NCBI GenBank assembly: GCA_022797115.1
Contig: JAAWKB010000011.1
Span: 1-38,489, forward strand
Length of the DNA: 38,489 nt
Reading direction: 5' to 3'
From: Oscillospiraceae bacterium
Lineage (GTDB): Bacteria; Bacillota; Clostridia; Oscillospirales; Oscillospiraceae
The notes beneath the pieces were generated by a model that did not search any database, had not been told where the DNA came from, and saw only the letters and a list, made by a program, of their open reading frames with translations. The translations under genes and the position numbers were made by a program. Positions within the stretch are counted from its first letter, which is position 1. Each line of letters begins with the position of its first letter. Shown here in pieces: positions 7,607-16,829 of the stretch.

Positions 7607-9373
7607 ATGGAAGGGAAACGGGTCTCCCGTTCGGATGTATTGGAACAGGCCAAGGTCCGCAGGGGCGGGAACGCCGGCTGGATTGCGGCCCTGGCAGCGG
7701 TGCTGCTGGCGGCGGCCTGCGCCGCCGGCCTGGGCGTCTACGCCAACGCCTATGAGGGCGTGTTCCCCGGCGTCGCCATGGGGAGCGAGGCCCTCTCCGG
7801 CCTGACCCGGGAGGAACTGGACGGCCGGCTGTCGCCGGACGCGCTGCTGGTGGGCGAGGTGACGGTCAGCGCGAACGGCGTGGAGCTGGGGAGCTATACC
7901 CAGCAGGAGCTGGGCGCGCATATCGACACCGACGCCCTGGCGGAGTCCGTCTGGAGCGTGGGCCGGGAGGAAGGCGCGCTGGGCTGGCTGAAAAACGGCT
8001 GGACCATGCTCTGGGGCCGCCTGGGCGGCAGAACCGACGTGGAGGCGGCGGTCAGCGGCTATGATGAGGCCATCCTGCGCCGCACGGCGGCCGAGCTGGC
8101 CCAGGATTTTGACCGGGAGCCGGTCCACGGCAGCTATGAGCTGAGCCGTGAGGGCCTCTTTGCCACCAAGCCCGCCGCCGGGCAGCGGCTGGACCAGGAG
8201 GGGCTGGTGGAGGAGCTGGCCGCGTTGGAAGGGGCCCCCGGGGACATCGAGGCCCCCTGGGAGGAGGTCCCCGCCCAGCAGCTGGATCTCCAGGCGGTGG
8301 CCCAGGAGCTCAACGCCGAGCCCAGCGCCGCCCGGTATGATATTGAGAGCGGCAAGGTGGTGGACGGCGACGTGGGCGTCAGCCTGGACCCCGAGGCGGC
8401 GTCCTTTGCCCTGGAGAACGCCGTGCCCGGCGAGACCGTGCAGCTGCCCGCCAGCGTCTCCTACCCGGAGATGACAGCGGAGGAGCTGGAGGCGGTGCTC
8501 TTCCGGGATGTGCTCGCCACCACCACCACCGACGTCAGCGGCTCCAGCGCCCGCAGGGGCAACATCCGTCTGGCCGGGGAGTCGGTGAACGGCACAATCC
8601 TCAATGACGGCGACATTTTCGACTACAACAAGGTGGTGGGAAAGCGCACAGCGGAGCGGGGCTTCGGCGCTGCGGCCACCTATGTCAACGGAGAGACGGT
8701 GGACACCATCGGCGGCGGCATCTGCCAGGTGTCCAGCACGATCTACTTAGCCACCCTGCTGGCCAATCTGGAAATTGTGGAGCGGTACGCCCACCGCTTC
8801 TACCCCGGATACATCACCATGGGTATGGATGCCACCGTCAGCTGGGGCGGGCCGGAGTTCCGTTTCAAAAACAACACCGGCTATCCCATCCGCATCGACG
8901 TGTCCTATGCCAACAGCCAGCTGACTGTCACCATCGTCGGGACCAAGGTAGACGATTCCTATGTGAAGATGACCTACGACGTGCTCAGCAAGACCGGCTA
9001 TGAGACCGAGTACGTGGAGTCGGCGGACCTGGCCTGGGGAACCCAGAAGCAGAAGCAGAACGGCTACACCGGCTATCAGGTGGTATCCTACCGCAATGTC
9101 TACAGCGGGGACGGGACGCTGCTGTCCCGATCGGTGGAGGCCAAGAGCAATTACAAGAGCCGCAACCGGATCATCCTCACCGGCATAGCCGGCCAGCCAT
9201 CACAGCCGTCGCAGCCCGGCTCCGGCGAACCGGTGGTCGGGGATGCCGGCATCCCTGTGCCGCCGCCCATGCCGGGGAGCCCCGCAGAGGAACCTGCCCC
9301 GCCGCCGGCACAGCCGGTCCAACCCGAGCCGGAGCCGCCCCTGGATACGGAGCCGCCGGGCTGGCTGCAATAG
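7607..9373 (+). CDS. VanW-family cell wall protein
   Basis: A 588-residue membrane-anchored protein. A short basic cytoplasmic start is followed by one hydrophobic segment (about 23-45), an extracytoplasmic region resembling the putative peptidoglycan-binding domain found with VanW (about 50-300), and the VanW domain at about 320-450, including GDIFDYNKVVGKRT and TIGGGICQVSST. The last 50 or so residues are Pro/Gln/Glu-rich and probably disordered. VanW proteins occur in glycopeptide-resistance clusters but most, like this one, are unlinked to resistance genes and have an unknown cell-wall role. I chose the ATG at 7607 because GAAGGAGGAGG lies just upstream and the signal anchor falls at a normal distance; the frame is open further upstream but without a ribosome site. 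Confidence 0.88.
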   Translation: MEGKRVSRSDVLEQAKVRRGGNAGWIAALAAVLLAAACAAGLGVYANAYEGVFPGVAMGSEALSGLTREELDGRLSPDALLVGEVTVSANGVELGSYTQQELGAHIDTDALAESVWSVGREEGALGWLKNGWTMLWGRLGGRTDVEAAVSGYDEAILRRTAAELAQDFDREPVHGSYELSREGLFATKPAAGQRLDQEGLVEELAALEGAPGDIEAPWEEVPAQQLDLQAVAQELNAEPSAARYDIESGKVVDGDVGVSLDPEAASFALENAVPGETVQLPASVSYPEMTAEELEAVLFRDVLATTTTDVSGSSARRGNIRLAGESVNGTILNDGDIFDYNKVVGKRTAERGFGAAATYVNGETVDTIGGGICQVSSTIYLATLLANLEIVERYAHRFYPGYITMGMDATVSWGGPEFRFKNNTGYPIRIDVSYANSQLTVTIVGTKVDDSYVKMTYDVLSKTGYETEYVESADLAWGTQKQKQNGYTGYQVVSYRNVYSGDGTLLSRSVEAKSNYKSRNRIILTGIAGQPSQPSQPGSGEPVVGDAGIPVPPPMPGSPAEEPAPPPAQPVQPEPEPPLDTEPPGWLQ

Positions 9374-9460
9374 GCGGCGCCTGCAAAATGCCCTGCCTGG
9401 TGATTCCCACCAATCCCCCCTTTGCAGGGGGCGAATGCTGCGACTGAAACCTGCATCATG

Positions 9461-9494
9461 AGACAGCCGGACTCGTCGGTCCGGCTGTCTATTT
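9461..9494 (+). terminator. Intrinsic terminator after the VanW gene
   Basis: A 12-bp perfect stem (AGACAGCCGGAC / GTCCGGCTGTCT) with loop TCGTCG is followed by ATTTT. It ends the VanW transcript before the next promoter at 9539. Confidence 0.75.
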
Positions 9495-9538
9495 TCATGA
9501 TGAACGCCTGCCGGCCCCTGATTTTCCCATTTCTTTTG

Positions 9539-9567
9539 TTGACGGTTGCCCGCCGCTAGTATATAAT
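9539..9567 (+). promoter_or_regulatory. Near-consensus sigma-A promoter
   Basis: TTGACG (9539-9544), 17-bp spacer, TATAAT (9562-9567). This is the best vegetative promoter in the window and drives the methyltransferase gene; the Shine-Dalgarno GGAGGAGG follows about 22 bp later. Confidence 0.8.
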
Positions 9568-9607
9568 GAAATGACTTTTATGCGGACAAGCGGAGGAGGA
9601 ACAGCGC

Positions 9608-10474
9608 ATGTGGACTGCGTGTGGGTGGAAGGATTATGAGCTGCTCGACTGCGGAGGCGGGGAGAAGCTGGAGCGTTGGGGGGACAAGCTCCTGGTGCGT
9701 CCGGACCCCCAGGCCATCTGGGCCACGCCGCGCAGCCACGCCGGGTGGAAACACCCGGACGGACGGTATCTCCGCTCCAGCGCCGGCGGCGGCAGCTGGG
9801 AGAAGGCAAGGCTGCCTGCCCAGTGGCTTGTCCGCTGGCAAAGCCTGACATTCCAGGTCAAGCCGATGAATTTCAAGCATACGGGCCTCTTCCCGGAGCA
9901 GGCGGTCAACTGGGCGTTTGCCCAGGAGCAGATCCGCAGCGCGGGCCGGCCGGTGAATGTGCTGAATCTGTTCGCCTACACCGGGGCCGCCAGCGTGGCC
10001 TGCGCCGCAGCCGGGGCCAGCGTGTGCCATGTGGACGCGGCAAAGGGGATGGTCCAGTGGGCGCGGGAGAACGCACGGGCCTCCGGCCTGGAGGCCGCCC
10101 CCATCCGCTGGATTGTGGACGACTGCGCCAAGTTCGTGGAGCGGGAGATCCGCCGGGGACGGCGTTACGACGCCATCATTATGGACCCGCCCAGCTATGG
10201 CCGCGGGCCCACCGGCGAGGTATGGAAACTGGAGGACAGCCTGTACCCCTTCGTGGAGCTGTGCGCCGGGGTTCTCTCGGACGAGCCGCTGTTTGTCATC
10301 ATCAATTCCTATACCACGGGGCTGGCCCCCAGCGTACTGACCTATCTCCTGGAGACGGTGGTGTCCCGCAGGTTCGGCGGCCGCACGGTCAGCGATGAGA
10401 TCGGCCTGCCGGTGACGGAAACCGGACTCACCCTGCCCTGCGGGGCGACCGGGCGGTGGACCGGGGACCGGTAA
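9608..10474 (+). CDS. Class I SAM-dependent methyltransferase, RlmI/RlmL-like
   Basis: A 288-residue protein with a Rossmann-fold methyltransferase core. The SAM-binding motif I is NLFAYTGAAS near residue 118, an acidic motif II follows (CHVDAAKGMV), and the catalytic motif DPPSYG sits near residue 193. These features and the N-terminal region match the family that includes 23S rRNA cytosine-C5 and guanine-N2 methyltransferases (RlmI, RlmK), so RNA modification is likely, but the target base is not decided by sequence. The N-terminal PUA domain of classic RlmI is not evident. The ATG follows GGAGGAGG and a near-consensus promoter. A 53-bp gap with a small hairpin (ATCCCG / CGGGAT, 10485-10502) separates it from ecfA1. 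Confidence 0.82.
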   Translation: MWTACGWKDYELLDCGGGEKLERWGDKLLVRPDPQAIWATPRSHAGWKHPDGRYLRSSAGGGSWEKARLPAQWLVRWQSLTFQVKPMNFKHTGLFPEQAVNWAFAQEQIRSAGRPVNVLNLFAYTGAASVACAAAGASVCHVDAAKGMVQWARENARASGLEAAPIRWIVDDCAKFVEREIRRGRRYDAIIMDPPSYGRGPTGEVWKLEDSLYPFVELCAGVLSDEPLFVIINSYTTGLAPSVLTYLLETVVSRRFGGRTVSDEIGLPVTETGLTLPCGATGRWTGDR

Positions 10475-10527
10475 ATGCGGCATCATCCCGCAAGACCGGG
10501 ATTACCTTATTATAGCGAGGAACACAC

Positions 10528-11370
10528 ATGAGCGAAATTATCAAAACGGAACAGCTCACCTTCTCCTATCCCCCCGACGAGGGGAAGGAGCCGGTGCAGG
10601 CCCTGCACGGCATTGATCTCACCATTGCGCAGGGTGCCTTCGTGGCGGTGCTGGGCCACAACGGCTCGGGCAAATCCACCCTGGCCAAGCACATGAACGC
10701 AGTCCTTCTGCCCGGGGGCGGCAAGGTCTGGGTGTCCGGCATGGACACGTCGGACGAAGCCCTCCTGCTGGAGATCCGCCGCCGGGTGGGGATGGTGTTC
10801 CAGAACCCGGACAACCAGATCGTTGCCAATGTGGTGGAGGAGGACGTGGCCTTCGGCCCGGAAAACCTGGGCGTGCCCACAGATGAGATCCAGCGGCGGG
10901 TGGCCGCCGCGCTGAAGGCGGTGGGGATGGAGGAATTCACCCTCCACGCGCCCCACCACCTCTCCGGCGGGCAGAAGCAGCGCATTGCCATTGCGGGCGT
11001 GATCGCCATGGAGCCGGCCTGCATTGTCATGGACGAGTCCACGGCCATGCTGGACCCCTGCGGGCGGCGGGAGGTGCTGGACACTGTGAAGCGGCTGAAC
11101 CGGGAGAAGGGCATCACCATCGTGCTGATCACCCACCATATGGACGAGGCCGCCATGGCGGACCGGGTGGTGGTGATGGACAGCGGCAATGTGGTCATGG
11201 ACGGCCCGCCCCGGGAAATCCTGGTGCGGACGGAGGAGCTGCACGCCATCGGGCTGGCCGCGCCCCATACGGTGGAGCTGCTCCACGGCCTGCGGGAGGA
11301 CGGCTTTGACGTGCCCCTGGATGCGCTGGGTATCCAGGAGTGCGCGGAGGCGATTGCGCGGGCGCTTTAG
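10528..11370 (+). CDS. ecfA1: ECF transporter ATPase EcfA1
   Basis: A 280-residue ABC ATPase of the energy-coupling factor module, which powers uptake of vitamins or metals via exchangeable membrane S-components. Walker A is GHNGSGKST (43-51), the Q-loop FQNPDNQIV (91-99), the signature LSGGQ (145-149), Walker B CIVMDE (165-170), and the switch His lies in ITHHMDEA. The Walker B region followed by STAMLDP is typical of the EcfA1/CbiO1 partner. It heads a run with ecfA2 and ecfT. A TTATTATAG stretch (about 10506-10514) just upstream may be a -10, but no clear -35 goes with it. No S-component gene is in the window, so this is probably a group II (shared) ECF module. Confidence 0.93.
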   Translation: MSEIIKTEQLTFSYPPDEGKEPVQALHGIDLTIAQGAFVAVLGHNGSGKSTLAKHMNAVLLPGGGKVWVSGMDTSDEALLLEIRRRVGMVFQNPDNQIVANVVEEDVAFGPENLGVPTDEIQRRVAAALKAVGMEEFTLHAPHHLSGGQKQRIAIAGVIAMEPACIVMDESTAMLDPCGRREVLDTVKRLNREKGITIVLITHHMDEAAMADRVVVMDSGNVVMDGPPREILVRTEELHAIGLAAPHTVELLHGLREDGFDVPLDALGIQECAEAIARAL

Positions 11371-11467
11371 AAACCATTCCGTTTCTTTCCACGGAAAAGA
11401 ATGAAACATGCTTTCCTTTTGTTCACAGAAGAAAAGGATGGATGCCTGAACACGGAGGAAATAGAGC

Positions 11468-12328
11468 TTGAAACCCATTATTCGTGTGGAGAACCTGACC
11501 CACACCTACGGCGAGAATACGCCGTTCTGCCGCAGCGCGGTAAAAAATGTCAATATGGAGATCCTGGAGGGGGAGTTCTTGGGGATCATCGGGCACACGG
11601 GCTCGGGAAAGTCCACCCTGATCCAGCACCTCAACGGGCTGCTGCGGCCCACCAGCGGGAGAATCTACCTGGGGGACCGGGATATCTGGGCGGACCCGAA
11701 AAAGATCCGAGATGTGCGTTTCCGGGTGGGGCTGGTATTCCAGTACCCGGAGTACCAGCTCTTTGAGGAGACGGTATATAAGGACATCGCCTTTGGCCCG
11801 AAAAACATGGGCCTGGACGGGAAGGAGATTGACCGGCGGGTCCGTTCCGCCCTGGCCTTTGCCGGGCTGGGGGAGGATTTGCTGGAGAAATCCCCCTTCG
11901 ACCTCTCCGGCGGCCAAAAGCGGCGGGTCGCCATCGCGGGCGTGATCGCCATGGAGCCGGAGGTGCTGATTCTGGACGAGCCCTCCGCGGGCCTGGACCC
12001 CGCGGGGCGGCGCAGTATGCTGGAGAATATCCGCGCCTACCACCAGCAGAAGGGGACCACCGTAGTCATGGTCAGCCACAGCATGGACGAGGTGGCGGAG
12101 AACGTGGAGCGCATTGTGGTGCTGGCGGACGCCGGCGTAGTCATGAGCGGCACACCCCATGAGGTCTTCAGCCGGGCCCAGGAGCTGCTGGACGTGGGGC
12201 TGAACGTGCCCCAGGTGACCCAGGTGGCCATGGCGCTCCAGCGGCAGGGCGTGGCGGTGGACCCCGCCGTATACACGGTCTCTGCGCTGCGCGCCCAGCT
12301 CGCCGCGCTGAAAGGGGGGCGGGCCTGA
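11468..12328 (+). CDS. ecfA2: ECF transporter ATPase EcfA2
   Basis: A 286-residue ABC ATPase, second ATPase of the ECF module, expected to form a heterodimer with EcfA1. Walker A is GHTGSGKST (42-50), the Q-loop FQYPEYQLFEE (91-101), the signature LSGGQ (146-150), and Walker B VLILDE (166-171) with PSAGLDP after it. The start is a TTG at 11468, supported by GGAGGAAA ending nine bases upstream and by homology of the first residues; no ATG fits. The stop overlaps the ecfT start by one base (TGATG), implying translational coupling. The 97-bp gap after ecfA1 contains a short hairpin (TTCCGT / ACGGAA). Confidence 0.93.
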   Translation: MKPIIRVENLTHTYGENTPFCRSAVKNVNMEILEGEFLGIIGHTGSGKSTLIQHLNGLLRPTSGRIYLGDRDIWADPKKIRDVRFRVGLVFQYPEYQLFEETVYKDIAFGPKNMGLDGKEIDRRVRSALAFAGLGEDLLEKSPFDLSGGQKRRVAIAGVIAMEPEVLILDEPSAGLDPAGRRSMLENIRAYHQQKGTTVVMVSHSMDEVAENVERIVVLADAGVVMSGTPHEVFSRAQELLDVGLNVPQVTQVAMALQRQGVAVDPAVYTVSALRAQLAALKGGRA

Positions 12329-13131
12329 TGCTCAAGGATATCACCCTGGGCCAGTACTTCCCCGGCAGCTCCCTGGCCCACCGGCTGGACCCCCGCACAA
12401 AGCTGATGCTGACGGTGCTGTATATCGTTATCCTGTTTTGCGCGACGTCCTTTGTCTCCTATGGCCTGGTGGCGGCGCTGCTGGCGGTGGGGGTCAAGGT
12501 CTCCGGCGTGGCGCCCAAGGCGCTGGTGCGGGGGCTGAAGCCGATTTTGTTCATCATTTGCTTCACCGCAGTGCTGAACCTGTTCTACACCCCCGGCGAC
12601 GAGCTGGCCTCCTTCTGGATTTTCACTATCACCCGGCAGGGCGTGGCAACGGCTTTCTTCATGGTGCTGCGCATCACGATGCTGATTATGGGCACCTTCC
12701 TGTTGACCTACACCACCAGCCCCATCGCCCTGACGGACGGGCTGGAGAGCCTGCTGGGGCCGCTGAAAAAGCTCAAGGTCCCGGTCCATGAGCTGGCGAT
12801 GATTATGTCCATCGCCCTGCGGTTTATCCCCACCCTCATTGAGGAGACGGACAAGATCATGTCCGCCCAGAAGGCCCGTGGGGCCGACTTTGAGAGCGGG
12901 AGCCTGCTGGACCGGGCGAGGGCGTTGGTGCCGGTGCTGGTGCCCCTGTTTATCTCGGCGTTCCGCCGGGCGGACGAGCTGGCGGTGGCCATGGAGTGCC
13001 GCTGCTACCACGGCGGCCAGGGCCGCACCAAGCTCCATGTGCTCCGCTACCAGGCGCGGGACTACCTGGTCCTGCTGGCCTACGCTGCCGTGCTGGCGGC
13101 GGTGCTGGTTTTGGGCAGGTTCGGCCTGTGA
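12328..13131 (+). CDS. ecfT: ECF transporter transmembrane subunit EcfT
   Basis: A 267-residue polytopic membrane protein, the scaffold that connects the two ATPases to the substrate-binding S-component. The start LGQYFPGSSLAHRLDPRTK is characteristic of EcfT, followed by four to five hydrophobic segments (about 30-55, 65-80, 92-130 and the C-terminal 245-263). The coupling helices carry the Ala-Arg-Gly motif (QKARGADFES) and a second Arg motif (MECRCYHGG) that docks on the ATPases. It overlaps ecfA2 by one base and the following phosphoesterase by four bases. Confidence 0.92.
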   Translation: MLKDITLGQYFPGSSLAHRLDPRTKLMLTVLYIVILFCATSFVSYGLVAALLAVGVKVSGVAPKALVRGLKPILFIICFTAVLNLFYTPGDELASFWIFTITRQGVATAFFMVLRITMLIMGTFLLTYTTSPIALTDGLESLLGPLKKLKVPVHELAMIMSIALRFIPTLIEETDKIMSAQKARGADFESGSLLDRARALVPVLVPLFISAFRRADELAVAMECRCYHGGQGRTKLHVLRYQARDYLVLLAYAAVLAAVLVLGRFGL

Positions 13132-13961
13132 GCGGCGGGAAACAAAAGAGAAATAGGACGATACGGGTGGGGCTTGGCCTGCTGCTTCTGGCGGCCTTCC
13201 TCGCAATTGCCTGCGACGCGCGCCTGTGCGTGCGGTATTACCAGATAGAAAGTGATAAGATAGCTGCGCCGGTCCGGCTGGCTGTGGTGGCGGATCTCCA
13301 CAGCTGCGCCTATGGGGCCGGGCAGCGGGCGCTGACAGATGCGGTGCTGGCCTTGGAGCCGGACGCGGTGGCCCTGGTGGGGGACATCGTGGACGACGTC
13401 CTGCCGGAGAAAAACGCCTGGGACACGGTTTCCTTCCTGGCGGAGCGGCTCCCCTGCTTCTACGTCACGGGGAACCACGAGTACATGAGCGGGGAGGCGG
13501 AGCGCATCTGCCGGGAGATGGAGGCGGCCGGGGTTGAGGTCCTGCGGGGCAGCTCCGTCCGGATCACCACAGCGGCCGGGCAGACGCTCCGGCTGAGCGG
13601 GATCGACGACCCGAAATCCGGCAGGAGCGGCCGGCAGCTGGCCCAGGTGGGCGCGGCGTTGGACCCGGGGGAGCTGAATGTCCTGCTGGCCCACCGCCCG
13701 GAGGACATCCGCGCCTATCTGGCGTACCCCTTTGACCTGGTCCTCTCCGGCCACGCCCACGGCGGGCAATGGCGTGTCCCCGGCCTCATTAACGGGCTGT
13801 ACGCCCCCAATCAGGGTCTGTTCCCCCGGTATGCCGGCGGCTGGTACACGTTCCCGGAGGCGGGGTTTGCCGTCAGCCGGGGGCTGGCAAGGGAGAGTAC
13901 GCGCATTCCCCGGCTGTTCAACCGCCCGGAGCTGGTGGCGGTGGATGTGACGCCCCCATGA
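13128..13961 (+). CDS. Membrane-anchored metallophosphoesterase, YkuE-like
   Basis: A 277-residue calcineurin-like phosphoesterase. A hydrophobic N-terminal segment (about 13-30) anchors it, then come the five metal-binding blocks: DLHS (D56, H58), GDIVDD (85-90), GNHEYM (115-120), LLAHRPE and SGHAHGGQW. The overall pattern is that of the YkuE-type enzymes thought to act on phosphorylated lipids or cell-wall intermediates at the membrane; the substrate is not known. The start is a GTG at 13128 inside the ecfT stop (GTGA overlap), giving coupling; a longer in-frame extension upstream lies wholly within ecfT and is rejected. Its place between ecfT and truA interrupts an otherwise conserved order. 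Confidence 0.88.
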   Translation: MSGGKQKRNRTIRVGLGLLLLAAFLAIACDARLCVRYYQIESDKIAAPVRLAVVADLHSCAYGAGQRALTDAVLALEPDAVALVGDIVDDVLPEKNAWDTVSFLAERLPCFYVTGNHEYMSGEAERICREMEAAGVEVLRGSSVRITTAAGQTLRLSGIDDPKSGRSGRQLAQVGAALDPGELNVLLAHRPEDIRAYLAYPFDLVLSGHAHGGQWRVPGLINGLYAPNQGLFPRYAGGWYTFPEAGFAVSRGLARESTRIPRLFNRPELVAVDVTPP

Positions 13962-13977
13962 CGGGAGGGAGGACGCT

Positions 13978-14733
13978 ATGCGGAATATAGCTCTGAAACT
14001 GATGTATAACGGGACCGCCTACCACGGCTGGCAGGTCCAGAAGACCCAGGTAACTGTGGCAGAGACCCTGGAGAAGGCGCTGGCCTCCATCTGCTGCCAT
14101 CCGGTCAAGGTGACGGGCTGCGGACGGACGGACGCGGGCGTCCACGCGGAGCGGTATGTGGCGAATTTCCGGACCGCCTCCACCATCCCCTGCGACCGGC
14201 TGCCGCTGGCTGTGAACTCCCGGCTGCCGGAGGATATCGTGGTCTGCCGCGCCTTTGACGTGGCGGAGGAGTTCAATGCCATCGGCTCCTGCCAAAGGAA
14301 GGAGTATACCTACCGGATTTTTAACTCCCGCATCCGCAACCCCTTCTACGTCCACCGGGCCTACTTCTACCCCAAGCGGCTGGACGAGGCGGTGATGGAC
14401 CGGGCGGCCCGGGCCTTCGAGGGGACCCACGACTTCCGGGCCGTGCGCAGCGTGGGGACCGAGACCCGGACCACCGTGCGCACCATCTACTACTGCTATG
14501 TCACCCGCGGCGGGGAGCTTTTAGAATTGAAGGTATGCGCCAACGGTTTCCTGTATAATATGGTACGAGCCATTACCGGCACAGTGCTGTACGCCGCGGA
14601 GGGGAAGCTGTCGGCGGAGGACATCCCGGCGATCCTGGACAGCGGGAACCGGACCCTGGCAGGGCCCACCGTCCCGCCGGGGGGGCTGTACCTGACCAGG
14701 CTTTGGTATGAGGATGAACGGTTGAATGACTAG
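13978..14733 (+). CDS. truA: tRNA pseudouridine synthase A
   Basis: A 251-residue cytosolic enzyme that isomerises uridines 38-40 in the tRNA anticodon arm. The catalytic motif GCGRTDAGVHA (48-58) contains the nucleophilic Asp52; other family blocks visible are YNGTAYHGWQ near the start, EFNAIGSCQRKEYTYRI and LYNMVRAITG near residue 195. Length is normal. GGGAGGGAGG precedes the ATG. It lies downstream of ecfT as in many Firmicutes, and its end overlaps the next gene by eight bases. Confidence 0.95.
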   Translation: MRNIALKLMYNGTAYHGWQVQKTQVTVAETLEKALASICCHPVKVTGCGRTDAGVHAERYVANFRTASTIPCDRLPLAVNSRLPEDIVVCRAFDVAEEFNAIGSCQRKEYTYRIFNSRIRNPFYVHRAYFYPKRLDEAVMDRAARAFEGTHDFRAVRSVGTETRTTVRTIYYCYVTRGGELLELKVCANGFLYNMVRAITGTVLYAAEGKLSAEDIPAILDSGNRTLAGPTVPPGGLYLTRLWYEDERLND

Positions 14734-15883
14734 CAAGCAAAGCAAAAAAACGCAGGGGAAAAAGGGCGGCTTCTTCAAACGGCTGCTGACGCTGCTGGCG
14801 GTTTTATGCGCGGTTTTGGCAGTGGTGGTGCTGACCACCATGGAGGATGGGCAGCACTTCGCCGCCCTGCGCCGATGGCTCATGTATGGGGAGAGCACGG
14901 CCACCCAGGATATCTACGCCTACGCCGCCGACCCGGCGAACCTATACAGTCGCCTGGGGGACAGCCTGCTGGTGGTCAGCCCCAACACCGCCCAGCTGCT
15001 CCGGGATGACGGCGCAATCCTCTACAGCCTCCAGCTGAACCTGGAGAGCCCTCAGCTCTCCGTGGGCACACGGCAGGCCGCCGTCTGCGACGTCGGAGGC
15101 GGGACGCTGTACCTGCTGGACCAGAACGGCATCCAGCGCACGATGAAGACAGAGCGGGGCCTGAGCTACTACGCCGCCCGGCTCAACAGCGGGGACTATC
15201 TGGCGGTGACGGAGCAGAAGGGCGGCTATAAGGCCCGGGTGTCCGTCTACAGCCCCGCCGGGGCGCCTGTGTTCCACTTCGATTCCTATGACAACTATAT
15301 CAGCGACGCGGTGGTAACAGAGGACTGCCGCAGCGTAGTGATGGTAAGCCTGGAGTCCTACGACGGGGCCTTTGCCAGCAAGCTGCTCACCTACGACCTG
15401 GACAGCGCGGAGCGCACAGGGGAGCACCCCATCCGGGACGGCCTGGTCATGGACCTGGCCTGCCACGGGGACCGGGTCCTGGCCCTGTGCGACAAGCGGT
15501 TCTCCATCACCACCCTGGCGGGGGAGCCCCTGCTGGACCGCGCCTATGGGAACCTGTACCTTCACGACTATGCGCTGGGCGGGGACAGCTTCTGTGCGCT
15601 TCTGCTGGGCCGCTATCAGGCGGGCAATATCTGCACGCTGACGACATACAGCCTGGACGGGGATGAGCTGGCCAGCATGGAGCTGACGGAGGAGGTGCTG
15701 GACCTGTCCGCCGCCGGGGAGTATCTGGCGGTGCTCTACGGGGACAGCCTGGCTGTCTATGACCGGACGCTGACAGAGCGCGCCCGGCTGGAAGGCACAG
15801 ATTACGCCGGGCAGATCCAGATGGGGGATGACGGAACGGTGCTGCTTATCTCCGGGACCTCCGCCTGGAGATTCCTGCCCTAA
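14726..15883 (+). CDS. DUF5711 family membrane-anchored protein
   Basis: A 385-residue protein with a basic start, one hydrophobic anchor at about 17-36, and a long beta-rich outer domain. The repeating short strands with Asp/Gly turns (LLDQNGIQRT, YSPAGAPVFHFD, TYDLDSAERTGE, TYSLDGDELAS, VYDRTLTERARLEGTD) suggest a WD40/PQQ-like beta-propeller. It matches what I recall of DUF5711, a Clostridia family of unknown role. It starts inside the end of truA (eight-base overlap) and is followed after 38 bp by a CvpA gene, so the three are probably one transcript. No catalytic residues are evident; a scaffold or sensor role at the cell surface is only a guess. Confidence 0.8.
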   Translation: MTSKQSKKTQGKKGGFFKRLLTLLAVLCAVLAVVVLTTMEDGQHFAALRRWLMYGESTATQDIYAYAADPANLYSRLGDSLLVVSPNTAQLLRDDGAILYSLQLNLESPQLSVGTRQAAVCDVGGGTLYLLDQNGIQRTMKTERGLSYYAARLNSGDYLAVTEQKGGYKARVSVYSPAGAPVFHFDSYDNYISDAVVTEDCRSVVMVSLESYDGAFASKLLTYDLDSAERTGEHPIRDGLVMDLACHGDRVLALCDKRFSITTLAGEPLLDRAYGNLYLHDYALGGDSFCALLLGRYQAGNICTLTTYSLDGDELASMELTEEVLDLSAAGEYLAVLYGDSLAVYDRTLTERARLEGTDYAGQIQMGDDGTVLLISGTSAWRFLP

Positions 15884-15921
15884 CCATTTTCCATTTTGCC
15901 ATAGAAAGGGGATGGCCTTTT

Positions 15922-16641
15922 GTGCCTGTTTCTGTTATGATAGACCTTGTGATTGCGGCATTACTGCTGCTGTGCGCCGTGATGGGCTGGCGGCGGGGGC
16001 TCTTCCGCAGCCTGGCGGAGCTGGCTGCAATGCTCCTGGCGCTGGTCCTCTCGGCCCAGATTGCCAATGTTGCCGCGCCAATGGCGGTGGACCGGTTCCT
16101 CCGCCCCGCCACCCATGCGGCGATTGCGCAGCGGGTGGATGAGCTGGCGGCAGAGGGGAGCCTTGCCGCCTCGCCCCTGGAGGGGCTGGAGGCGGCGGTG
16201 GAGGCCATCCCCAACGGCTTCGTCCGCTCCCGGGCCCAGGACCTTCTGGAGGGGCTGGATCTGCCGGCCCGGGAGGAGGCGCTGGGTGAAGCCGCCCGGG
16301 ACGCCCTTGTGGGAATGGGGACCCAGGTGGCGGATACCGTGCTGGACACCATGGCCTACCGCCTTCTGCACTCCATGGTGTGCGCGGCAAGCTTTTTGGT
16401 GCTCTCCTTCCTGCTCCGTCTGGCGGTGCGGGCGCTGGGTGTGGTGATGAAGCTGCCGGTCCTGCGCCAGCTCAACGAGGCGGGCGGCCTGCTGGTCGGC
16501 GTGGGAAAGGGCGTGCTCCTTGTCTTCCTGGGCGTATGGGTCCTGGGCCGGACGGGGGTGCTGGCCCCGGAGATGGCCGAGGGGTCATGGCTGCTGGGCC
16601 CTATTGCGGAATGGACCGGCGCATTTGCGGGAACCCTTTAG
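15922..16641 (+). CDS. CvpA family membrane protein
   Basis: A 239-residue protein with an N-terminal hydrophobic pair containing the CvpA-type motif VMGWRRGLFRSLAELAAMLLA (about 19-39), a soluble, partly helical middle (about 60-145), and two more hydrophobic segments at about 150-170 and 195-212. CvpA proteins were first linked to colicin V production in E. coli but their general function is unsettled. The start is a GTG at 15922 with AGAAAGGGG about ten bases upstream; an internal ATG at 15937 is an alternative. It closes the ecf-truA run; 188 bp later the ClpE-like gene begins. Confidence 0.82.
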   Translation: MPVSVMIDLVIAALLLLCAVMGWRRGLFRSLAELAAMLLALVLSAQIANVAAPMAVDRFLRPATHAAIAQRVDELAAEGSLAASPLEGLEAAVEAIPNGFVRSRAQDLLEGLDLPAREEALGEAARDALVGMGTQVADTVLDTMAYRLLHSMVCAASFLVLSFLLRLAVRALGVVMKLPVLRQLNEAGGLLVGVGKGVLLVFLGVWVLGRTGVLAPEMAEGSWLLGPIAEWTGAFAGTL

Positions 16642-16829
16642 GCGTCGCCTGAACATGGCAAAACGACCAGCCGGCGGCCCCTTCCGCCATGTAACAGGCG
16701 GGCCCTTAAAATATCTTCCAGCACCAGAAAATTTTCAATTTGTTCATGCTAACGCCCCCGCGTTTTGATATAAAGGATATTATGCAGAAATGTAGGCCGG
16801 CCGCGCGCCGGATATGGAGGTAGAAAGCT

